Source: JABDNZ01 sp050049805
GTDB taxonomy: Bacteria; Gemmatimonadota; Gemmatimonadetes; Longimicrobiales; Gaopeijiaceae
NCBI GenBank assembly: GCA_050049805.1
Contig: JASFVN010000183.1
Location: 1-8,694 of the forward strand
DNA: 8,694 bases
Direction of reading: 5' to 3'
In this document: piece by piece, positions 1 to 6,355 of the stretch
Numbering within the stretch: the stretch's first letter is position 1
Layout: each line of letters begins with the position of its first letter
Notes under the pieces: model-generated
The model's database searches: none
Seen by the model: only the letters and a program-made list of their open reading frames with translations
Told to the model about the DNA's origin: nothing
Program-made: the position numbers and the translations under genes

Positions 1-759
1 GATGAAGTCACTGAACGCAGCCGCCCCAGCATGATTGACCCTTGGGAAGCGGTCGGGGTTCACTTCCAACACCGAGTAGATGTTCAGGAAGCCTGGGTCT
101 CCCTCAATAAGGGGGACCAGGCCTGTCCGCTCCCGCATGGCCAGGTAGGTTCCCCGGTCGGTGAGGACGTACGCCCCCAACTCGGCTGCGATCATCAGGG
201 TCGGTCCCATTCCCTGGCCGGTGGATACATACCAATCGCCTTCAGGTCGGATGCCCGCCGCATCCCAGAGGCTCATCTCCCGAATGTGAGTACCCGAATT
301 GTCCCCCCTGCTCACGAACGTGGACCCGGTTCGGGCGATGGCAGCCACACCCTCCGGCCCGTCGCTGCCCCCTCGAATCCCGGCCGGGTCGTCCTCGGGC
401 CCGGCCATCAGAAAATCGTTGTGCATGACGATCCGGCGGTTGATGGCCGCCCCCGATGCCACAACGTCCTTTTCCTGGTCGGGGGCGTGGGCCAGCAAGA
501 CGTCGGCATCCCCCCGGCTCCCCATGGCCAGGGCCTCCCCGGTACCCACGGCGATGGTCTTCACCCGGTACCCGGTCTGGTTCTGGAAGAGGGGGAGAAG
601 TTCATCGAGCAGCCCGGAGTCCTGGGTGCTGGTGGTCGTTGCCAGGATGATATCCCGGCCTTCCGAAGCCCCGGAAGAATCCCCACCCCCCCTACAGGCC
701 GCCAGAGCAACAACGGCCAGGAGGAGAGACGCTCCCCTTCCAGGTCGAGAGGCATTCAT
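1..759 (-). CDS. tupA: Tungstate ABC transporter substrate-binding lipoprotein TupA (C-terminus beyond window edge)
   Basis: Periplasmic or membrane-anchored solute-binding protein that captures tungstate for the TupBC ABC importer. Translating the minus strand from ATG at 759 gives 253 residues with no stop before base 1, so the protein is cut at its C-terminus, probably by a few tens of residues for this family. Residues 1-22 are a lipoprotein signal: Arg residues, a hydrophobic run, then lipobox LAAC with Cys22. The oxyanion-binding signatures of TupA are present: ATTTST at 40-45, followed by QDSGLLDEL, GTGEALAMG at 72-80, and SRGDNSGTH at 150-158. The stretch around residues 95-125 (DQEKDVV, RRIVMHNDF, GPEDDPAGI) is also typical of TupA rather than ModA or WtpA. 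A TTG in frame at 768 has better ribosome-binding-site spacing and may be the true start. The gene is divergent from the kinase gene. tupB and tupC, if present, would lie to the left, outside the window. Family assignment is firm; tungstate over molybdate specificity is inferred from the family. Confidence 0.93.
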   Translation of the reverse strand, partial: MNASRPGRGASLLLAVVALAACRGGGDSSGASEGRDIILATTTSTQDSGLLDELLPLFQNQTGYRVKTIAVGTGEALAMGSRGDADVLLAHAPDQEKDVVASGAAINRRIVMHNDFLMAGPEDDPAGIRGGSDGPEGVAAIARTGSTFVSRGDNSGTHIREMSLWDAAGIRPEGDWYVSTGQGMGPTLMIAAELGAYVLTDRGTYLAMRERTGLVPLIEGDPGFLNIYSVLEVNPDRFPRVNHAGAAAFSDFI

Positions 760-765
760 TGAAAT

Positions 766-779
766 CAAGGGATCCTCCC
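766..779 (-). promoter_or_regulatory. Shine-Dalgarno and alternative TTG start of tupA
   Basis: On the minus strand GGGAGG (779-774) is followed after 5 nt by TTG (768-766), in frame with and three codons upstream of the ATG at 759. Spacing from GGAGG to the ATG is 14 nt, which is long, so the TTG is a credible initiator. It would add three residues before the lipoprotein signal and change nothing functional. Confidence 0.5.
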
Positions 780-799
780 AGGAAAGATTCGAACAGAGC

Positions 800-828
800 A
801 TTGTACGAAGGCGGACGGAACCTCACCA
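800..828 (-). promoter_or_regulatory. Candidate promoter for tupA
   Basis: On the minus strand TACAAT (805-800) matches the sigma-70 -10 consensus at 5 of 6 positions. Seventeen bases upstream is TGGTGA (828-823), only 3 of 6 for the -35 box. It lies about 40 nt upstream of the tupA start, a sensible distance. The weak -35 keeps confidence low. I saw no obvious ModE- or TunR-like palindrome nearby. Confidence 0.3.
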
Positions 829-851
829 GCATTCCAGCTGTGCGGGTCCGC

Positions 852-880
852 TAGACGACCTCCCGCGGCATCGGTATACT
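852..880 (+). promoter_or_regulatory. Candidate sigma-70 promoter for the kinase gene
   Basis: TAGACG (852-857, 4 of 6 for -35) is separated by exactly 17 bp from TATACT (875-880, 5 of 6 for -10). Transcription would begin near 887, leaving a leader of roughly 65 nt before the ATG at 954. The position between two divergent genes and the ideal spacing support it. Confidence 0.5.
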
Positions 881-953
881 CGGCGAAAGCCAGAGTCCAA
901 GGTTCAAGGGCTACGGGGAGGTCCCGAGGAGCCCGCATCGGGAGGACATCGAG

Positions 954-1727
954 ATGGCCTTCGGGAATTTTCACATCGGAATCATGGGGAACCTCTTCTC
1001 AGGGAAGACCACCCTCATGAACGCCCTGGCCGCCGATCCATACCGCACGGAGTTGGAGAGTATCCTCGACGCCGGCGAGACCCACGCCTTCTCGGAGAGA
1101 GTCGAGAAGGGGTCCCTCACCGACCAGTGTCTCGCCCTCTTCTACCAGGATCGGGTGGCGAACATCTTCCCCACCGAGACGGCCTTTCTCCACATGCGCG
1201 TCCTGCAGCAGCGTGAGATCCGGCATCTCATGACCCGAAAAGCAAAGAAGGGGGTGCTGATTCTCGAGGACCGTCCCTTCCTGGACGGCCCCGAGGTCTT
1301 CGTCCAGCGGATGATCGACTCGGGGGAGATGCCGCCGGCTCACGCCCACCTCTACTGGACTCTCCTCTATCAAACCCTGGAGCGGGAGCGAATTCGCCTT
1401 CCGGATCTGCTTGTCTATCTCCGGACGGAGCCGGAGGTTCTGGAGAAGAGACGGCTGGCCCGGGCCGAATCAGGAGACGAATACGCGCAGACCATCTCCC
1501 TGGACTACCTCAGAGAGATCCACGACGGCTACGAAACCCTGGTGGGAAATTGGCGGGGGACACTGAGGAAATATCAGGAGTTCGCCGTCGTTCCTCCGGA
1601 CTCGGACCTCCTGAACCTCCCCGCCGAGATCGACATGCACGAGCATCCGGACTACGTGCACGTGGCGGCGGGCACCATCCGTGAGAAGGTGCGGCGCATG
1701 GTCACGGGCAGGACCCGGGACGAGTAA
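954..1727 (+). CDS. Deoxynucleoside kinase family protein
   Basis: A 257-residue P-loop protein of the deoxynucleoside kinase (dNK) family, cytoplasmic, expected to phosphorylate a (deoxy)nucleoside with NTP in salvage. Visible motifs: Walker A GNLFSGKTT at 12-20; a helix FYQDRVANIFPTETAFLHMR at 63-82 matching the family's FYxD...F..Q..FL..R segment; EDRPFLDGPEVF at 105-116, the position of the family's ERS motif; and YLRTEPEVLEKRR at 155-167 leading to the LID region (ARAESGDE, 169-176) and ISLDYL at 181-186. Two positions depart from the usual family pattern: Glu75 stands where the base-reading Gln is normally found, and EDR replaces ERS. A strong GGGAGG at 940-945, 8 nt before the ATG, fixes the start. 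The gene is transcribed alone and converges on the dehydratase gene; nothing in the context reveals a special substrate. The fold is confident; nucleoside specificity cannot be read from sequence, and a non-nucleoside substrate is possible. Confidence 0.82.
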   Translation: MAFGNFHIGIMGNLFSGKTTLMNALAADPYRTELESILDAGETHAFSERVEKGSLTDQCLALFYQDRVANIFPTETAFLHMRVLQQREIRHLMTRKAKKGVLILEDRPFLDGPEVFVQRMIDSGEMPPAHAHLYWTLLYQTLERERIRLPDLLVYLRTEPEVLEKRRLARAESGDEYAQTISLDYLREIHDGYETLVGNWRGTLRKYQEFAVVPPDSDLLNLPAEIDMHEHPDYVHVAAGTIREKVRRMVTGRTRDE

Positions 1728-1731
1728 GGAG

Positions 1732-1758
1732 GAGCTGAGCCAGCCCCCGATTCAGCTC
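1732..1758. repeat. Inverted repeat between convergent stop codons
   Basis: GAGCTGA (1732-1738) and TCAGCTC (1752-1758) form a perfect 7-bp stem with a 13-nt loop. It sits between the kinase stop (1725-1727) and the dehydratase stop (1752-1754, inside the right arm). Its position suits a shared, bidirectional transcription end, but neither strand has a T-run after the stem, so it is not a canonical intrinsic terminator. It may be a weak terminator or 3' end stabiliser. Confidence 0.35.
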
Positions 1759-3497
1759 AGAAAACGCCTCGGGTCCGCGATCTTTCCTTCCAGCGCCGAA
1801 GCCGCGACGGTGGCAGGTGAAGCCAGGTAGACGGAACCGGCCCCTGCCCTCCCCTTGAAGTTCCGGTTGGATGCGAACACCCCTACTTCGCCTTCTTTCA
1901 GAGTCCCCGGACCCATACCCAGACAGGCACCGCAAGAGGGCGGTATGACCTGCCCCCCAGCCTCCAGGAAGGCCCTGAGATACCCCTGCTCTCCCGCCTT
2001 CTCCATGGTGCGTAAGGTCGCGGGGGATACGATCAGGCGAACGCTCGGTGCCACCCGCTTTCCGGCCACCACCTCCGCCGCTGCCGCCAGGTCTTCCAAC
2101 TTTCCACCGGTGCAGCTCCCGATCCAGGCCACGTCGATGGACGTGGGCTCCAGGTCGACGACAGGAATCCCGTTGTCAGGCTTGAAGGGCGGCGCCACGT
2201 AAGGCTCCAGGCTTCCCAGGTCGAAGGACATCTCCTTCCGGAAGACGGCGTCCGCGTCGGCCGCCACCGCGCCAACAGGGAACAGACCGCAGGTACCCCC
2301 ACCCTCCACCACCATGTTGGCAATGGTGGAGCGATCGTCCTCCGTGAGATGCTCCAGGCCCGGCCCGGTAAATTCCACCACGGCGTCGGTGAAGCCATTC
2401 ATGGTCACGCGGCTGAGGATGTGCAGTATCACGTCTTTGGCATGGACCCCCCTGGGCATCCGGCCCGAGAGATCGATCCTGATGCTCTCCGGAACCTTGA
2501 GCCAGATCCGGCCCGAGGCCATGACTTCGGTGAGGTCGGTGGTCCCTACACCCACGGAGAGGGCTCCATAGGCACCGTAGGTACAGGTATGGGAGTCCGT
2601 TCCGATGAGGAGGATGTCCGGCTTCAGGAGACCTTCTTCAGGGAAGAGGACGTGACAGATCCCCTGGCTGGTAAAAGGAGCCAAGGGCAGAAACGCATGG
2701 GGTAGACCCTGGTCCTCCACGAAGCGGGCCACCCCCTCCGCCATTTCCCTGGAACGCTCGTCTTTTCGAATCAGTGGGATCTGGACCGTATGGTCTACGG
2801 TCACCAGGAGTTTTTCCCGATCCCAGATTTTGAATCCGTCTCCGTATGCAGCCTCCAACTGTTTGGCGGCCACTGGAAGAACCAACTCGTGGGTGATGGC
2901 TTTGTCGACTTCTGCGAAGACCGTCATCCCGGGCTCTACGAAGTCCAGGCCGGCGGCCCTGGCCAGGATCTTCTGCCCGTGGGTCATGGGCCTCGGGGAA
3001 GCGCTCTCCTGGGGCGCCTCCTTGCCACTCTTGTTGAAAGCCGTCAGCCCCCCGGCCTCGATGATGGTACGATGGATGGGAGCGATCCCCTCCCAGAAGG
3101 ACTCGGCCGACGGATCGAGCTCGATCTCATCCCCCGTAGAGGCGCCAGCTCCCACCTCCGGATTAAGAGAAAGGAAAAGGCCGCAGTTCACGGCGTTCCG
3201 ATAAAAGATCCGGGCGAAGGACCGAGCCACGACGGCCTTCACGCCGGCGTGAATCAGGGCCACCGGCGCCACCTCCCTGGAGCTACCGCATCCGAAGTTT
3301 TCCCCGGCCAAGACGATCTGGTATTCTCCAGGTTGGAAGGGCACACCCCCTGGGCTCTTATCGGGATGAAGGTCTTCCAAGGCGTACTGCCCCAGGCTCG
3401 CCACATCGGTGGTGGCGCAGTAGCGGGCGGGAATGATCTCGTCGGTGTTTACGTCGTCTCCGGCAACAAACACTTTCCCCTGAATCGCCTCCGGCAT
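1752..3497 (-). CDS. Single-chain LeuD-LeuC-type hydro-lyase (aconitase / isopropylmalate isomerase superfamily)
   Basis: A 581-residue fusion of both subunits of a 3-isopropylmalate dehydratase/homoaconitase-type enzyme, which dehydrates or hydrates a 2-hydroxy-acid using a [4Fe-4S] cluster. Residues 1 to about 155 are the swivel (LeuD-like) domain: GDDVNTDEIIPARY at 13-26 and GENFGCGSSRE at 65-75. A short polar linker (about 156-170) leads to the LeuC-like part, which begins with MTHGQKILARAAG at 171. That part carries the superfamily signature TDSHTCTYGAYGALSVGVGT and the cluster ligands Cys462 (IGSCTGG), Cys522 and Cys525 (SCGAC). The C-terminus has RNFKGRAG, typical of LeuC. Total length equals LeuD plus LeuC, so nothing is missing. 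GGAAG lies 6 nt before the ATG. The gene is last in the operon with the Mo hydroxylase genes, 92 bp after the catalytic subunit. That suggests catabolism rather than leucine synthesis. The specificity loop reads YCAT (26-29), unlike the YLR-type loop, so the substrate is open: dimethylmalate, citrate-like or other alkylmalates. Confidence 0.9.
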   Translation of the reverse strand: MPEAIQGKVFVAGDDVNTDEIIPARYCATTDVASLGQYALEDLHPDKSPGGVPFQPGEYQIVLAGENFGCGSSREVAPVALIHAGVKAVVARSFARIFYRNAVNCGLFLSLNPEVGAGASTGDEIELDPSAESFWEGIAPIHRTIIEAGGLTAFNKSGKEAPQESASPRPMTHGQKILARAAGLDFVEPGMTVFAEVDKAITHELVLPVAAKQLEAAYGDGFKIWDREKLLVTVDHTVQIPLIRKDERSREMAEGVARFVEDQGLPHAFLPLAPFTSQGICHVLFPEEGLLKPDILLIGTDSHTCTYGAYGALSVGVGTTDLTEVMASGRIWLKVPESIRIDLSGRMPRGVHAKDVILHILSRVTMNGFTDAVVEFTGPGLEHLTEDDRSTIANMVVEGGGTCGLFPVGAVAADADAVFRKEMSFDLGSLEPYVAPPFKPDNGIPVVDLEPTSIDVAWIGSCTGGKLEDLAAAAEVVAGKRVAPSVRLIVSPATLRTMEKAGEQGYLRAFLEAGGQVIPPSCGACLGMGPGTLKEGEVGVFASNRNFKGRAGAGSVYLASPATVAASALEGKIADPRRFLS

Positions 3498-3532
3498 CTT
3501 ATTCTTCCGCTCCCTTCAATGGGTGGATCACC

Positions 3533-3577
3533 AGGCCCGACTGCCATTGCCCGACTGCGATCGGGCGAGAGGGGCCT
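3533..3577. repeat. Nested hairpin in the spacer between catalytic subunit and dehydratase genes
   Basis: The 92-bp spacer holds an inner perfect stem GCCCGA (3549-3554) / TCGGGC (3561-3566) with a 6-nt loop, enclosed by an outer stem AGGCCC (3533-3538) / GGGCCT (3572-3577). In the minus-strand transcript it lies shortly after the stop of the catalytic subunit gene (3590) and about 35 nt before the dehydratase ATG. There is no T-run, so it looks like an intra-operonic RNA processing or stabilising structure rather than a terminator. The paired segments are short and GC-rich, so chance is possible. Confidence 0.4.
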
Positions 3578-3589
3578 TTGCACGATGGA

Positions 3590-6355
3590 TCACTCTTTCC
3601 GGTCGTCTCTCTCCCGTATCATGGCCCTGACCCGTTCGGGAGTGATGGGCAGCTCGCTCACCCGGACCCCGATGGCATCGGAGACGGCGTTTGCGATGGC
3701 CCCGATGAGAGGGAGTGTGGATCCTTCCCCGCACTCCTTCCCTCCGTAGGGCCCTCTCGGCTCGTACGAGGGCACGATGATGGAGTTGATCTCCGGAGCG
3801 TCGCAGGAGGTGGCGATGAGGTAGTCGTGGAGGCTCGGATTCTTGATGCTCCCGTCGTCATCGAAGGCCACGTCCTCCAGGAGAGCCTCGGACAGCATCA
3901 TCACCCCTGCCCCTTCACACTGACCCTCCACCGCCATGGGGTTGATGGCCGTGCCAACGTCATGGGCATCGGTCAGATTGGTCACTCTGACTCTTCCGGT
4001 CTTCAAATCCACGTCCACCTCGGCAACGCAAGCGGAGAAGGAATACGCCGGAGACGTCCCCACTGTGGACCCTTTATGCTTTCCTCCCAGGGCTTCCGGT
4101 GGAGAGTACCACCCCCTGCCCACCAGGGGGCCCTTCTCCGAGAAGTGCCCGGCGGCCGCCTCGGCCCACTGCACTTTCCTCTCCGGGTCGGCCGTAACGA
4201 ACACCTCACCGCCCCGGGCATCGAGTTCTTCCGCCGGCACCTCCAGGATCTTGGAAGCGGCCTCCAGGACCTGCTTTTTGACCTCCTCCCCGGCCATGCG
4301 GCAGGCATTCCCTCCCATGAGCGTCACCCGAGAGGAGTAGGTCCCGAGGCCGAGAGGTGTTCGCTCCGTGTCGGCCGCTACGATGCGCATGGCGCCGTAG
4401 TCCACCCCCATGGCTTCGGCGGCCACCTGGGTGAGGGCCGTATTGGATCCTTGCCCGATGTCGGCCTCTCCGGTGAAGAGGGTGGCGGCGTTGCCGTCTT
4501 CAGAGACTCGGATGATGGCATTGGAATGGGGGAACTTGGACCGGTAGATGGGATACCCGGCCCCGCTCACGAACCCTCCGCAGCCGATGCCGATCCCCTT
4601 CCCCGGCGGGAGTTTCCCCTTCTTCTGAGACCAGCCGCTCCGATCCCGCACCGCCTTCAGACAGGCTTCCAACTCGCAGGACCCCACCTCCAGCTCGTTC
4701 ACGGTCTGACTGTCGGGTTCCATGGCGTTCTTGAGCCTGACCTCGATGGGATCCAACCCCAACTCCTCCGCCACCATGTCCAGGACACCCTCGAAGGCGA
4801 AGCGGGGGTGGGGGCAGCCGTGGCCCCGCATGGCCCCACAGGCCGGCAGGTTGGTGTAGACCCGGTACCCGTCGTACTTGAAGTGAGGGATCTTGTAGAG
4901 GGTCGGGACCATGGCGCCTGCGTAGTACACGGCAACGATGCCGAAGGACGAGTAGGCGCCGCCCTCCAGGACCGCCTTTTCCTGGACGGCGGTGATGGTG
5001 CCGTCCTTCTTCACACCGATCCTCATGGTGACGAACTGCTTGTGACGGCCCCGTCCGTGGCGGATCATCTCCTCCCGGGTGTAGCGCATCTTCACCGGCT
5101 TCCCGGTCTTTCGCGAGAGAAGTGCCGAACAGATCTCCAGGGGGTTCACCTCGGCTTTTCCACCGAAGCCGCCTCCACAATGGGTCATCACAACCCGGAC
5201 ATCCCCCTCGGCAAGATCCAGGAGCCGGGCAAGCTGGTGCTGTACGTAGTGGACCACCTGGGTGGCGGTCCACATGGTGAGCCGATTGCCGTCTTCCCAG
5301 CGAGCGATGGCGCAGTGGGGCTCCATGGGTTGCTGGTAAACGCGGTTGCCGACGAAGGTGTGCTCCTTCACCACATCCGCCTCGGCGAACCCTTCGTCGA
5401 CGTCCCCGAAGTGCCAATCTACCCGGGTATTGATGTTGTTCTTGAAGCGAGGATGGTCGTGGAGCTGGGGGGCCCCGTCCTCCATGGCCTCAAAGGGGTC
5501 GAAGACCGCTGGAAGGACTTCGTACTCGACTTCGATGAGATCCAGGGCCTCCAGACAGGTCTCCTCGTCCACCGCCGCCACGGCGGCGATCTCGTCACCG
5601 ACGTATCGAACCCGGTCCTTGGCCAGGACCTGCTCATCGTAGCGGGCGGGGCTCACGCCGTAGAAGGTCTCGGGTACGTCCTCAGCCGTGAGGACGGCCT
5701 TGACCCCCTCCAGGGCCTCGGCCTTGGAGGTATCGAGGCTCAGGATCCGTGCATGGGCATGGGGGCTGGTGAGGATCTTCCCATAGAGCATGCCGGGAAA
5801 GCGGATGTCGTCGGTGAAGACGGCCCGGCCCGACGCCAGCTCCGTAGCATCGATCCGGGGAACCCTTCGCCCCACCACCACATGATCCGTATCCTCCGGG
5901 ACATCCGGTGCCCGATCCCAGTTCACCACCGCGTCCAGGATCTTCTTGTAGCCCGTGCACCGACAGAGGTTGCCGGCCATGGCCTGGGCCGCCTCTTCCC
6001 GCGTGGGCCGGGGATTTCGCTCGATGAGGGCCTTGGCGCTCATGATGGCGCCGGGAGTGCAGAACCCACACTGGAGGGCGCCGTGGGCGATGAAGGCCTT
6101 TTGAATGGGGTGGTCCACCAACCCTTCGATGGTTTCCACATCCCGGCCTTCCGCCTCCAGCGCCAGGAGCAGGCAGGAATTGACGGGCTCACCGTCCAGG
6201 AGAACCGTGCAGGTTCCGCAGTCCCCCGACCCGCAGCCCTCCTTCGTACCGGTCAGGCCCAGGTCTTTCCGAAGGACCTGCAGGAGAGTGGCGTCGGGCC
6301 GGACGGCCACCTCCACCGGGTCCCCATTCACGCGAAGGCTCAGGAGACGCTTCAT
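3590..6355 (-). CDS. Fused [2Fe-2S] / molybdenum-binding subunit of a xanthine dehydrogenase-family enzyme (4-hydroxybenzoyl-CoA reductase-like)
   Basis: A 921-residue cytoplasmic molybdo-hydroxylase. Residues 1 to about 155 carry both [2Fe-2S] clusters: Cys41, 46, 49, 61 (plant-ferredoxin type) and Cys96, 99, 131, 133 (QCGFCTPG and LCRCTGY). The catalytic part starts near 163 (RRVPRIDATELASGRAVFTDD) and shows QPMEPHCA near 342-349, GGGFGGK at 394-400, CGAMRGHG at 506-513 with Arg510 at the substrate-site position, GEADIGQGSNT, and KECGEGS with Glu877 as the presumed catalytic base. The loop text (RVYTN, CGAMRGHG, SYSSRVT-like GTYSSRVT, GPYGGKECGEG) most resembles HcrA of 4-hydroxybenzoyl-CoA reductase. 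The length matches HcrC plus HcrA, which are separate proteins in that system; here they are one chain. Start: GGAGG 7 nt before ATG, and ATGA overlap with the FAD gene implies translational coupling. The cofactor would be molybdopterin cytosine dinucleotide by family. Electrons pass from Mo through both clusters to the FAD subunit. The substrate is not determinable: an aromatic or N-heterocyclic acid or CoA ester is most likely. Confidence 0.93.
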   Translation of the reverse strand: MKRLLSLRVNGDPVEVAVRPDATLLQVLRKDLGLTGTKEGCGSGDCGTCTVLLDGEPVNSCLLLALEAEGRDVETIEGLVDHPIQKAFIAHGALQCGFCTPGAIMSAKALIERNPRPTREEAAQAMAGNLCRCTGYKKILDAVVNWDRAPDVPEDTDHVVVGRRVPRIDATELASGRAVFTDDIRFPGMLYGKILTSPHAHARILSLDTSKAEALEGVKAVLTAEDVPETFYGVSPARYDEQVLAKDRVRYVGDEIAAVAAVDEETCLEALDLIEVEYEVLPAVFDPFEAMEDGAPQLHDHPRFKNNINTRVDWHFGDVDEGFAEADVVKEHTFVGNRVYQQPMEPHCAIARWEDGNRLTMWTATQVVHYVQHQLARLLDLAEGDVRVVMTHCGGGFGGKAEVNPLEICSALLSRKTGKPVKMRYTREEMIRHGRGRHKQFVTMRIGVKKDGTITAVQEKAVLEGGAYSSFGIVAVYYAGAMVPTLYKIPHFKYDGYRVYTNLPACGAMRGHGCPHPRFAFEGVLDMVAEELGLDPIEVRLKNAMEPDSQTVNELEVGSCELEACLKAVRDRSGWSQKKGKLPPGKGIGIGCGGFVSGAGYPIYRSKFPHSNAIIRVSEDGNAATLFTGEADIGQGSNTALTQVAAEAMGVDYGAMRIVAADTERTPLGLGTYSSRVTLMGGNACRMAGEEVKKQVLEAASKILEVPAEELDARGGEVFVTADPERKVQWAEAAAGHFSEKGPLVGRGWYSPPEALGGKHKGSTVGTSPAYSFSACVAEVDVDLKTGRVRVTNLTDAHDVGTAINPMAVEGQCEGAGVMMLSEALLEDVAFDDDGSIKNPSLHDYLIATSCDAPEINSIIVPSYEPRGPYGGKECGEGSTLPLIGAIANAVSDAIGVRVSELPITPERVRAMIRERDDRKE

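Noticed and set aside
31..1216. Plus-strand open frames across tupA and the kinase start
   Set aside because: They lie antisense to tupA or out of frame with the kinase, and their translations are low-complexity Pro/Arg/Ser-rich with no family resemblance.
1728..1760. Canonical rho-independent terminator between the convergent genes
   Set aside because: The stem is present but no T-run follows it on either strand; only an A-run follows on the plus strand.
1752..3497. Plain LeuCD for leucine biosynthesis
   Set aside because: The fused swivel-first architecture, the YCAT loop and the absence of leuA or leuB next to it, together with the Mo hydroxylase operon context, argue against a simple leucine-pathway label, though it cannot be excluded.
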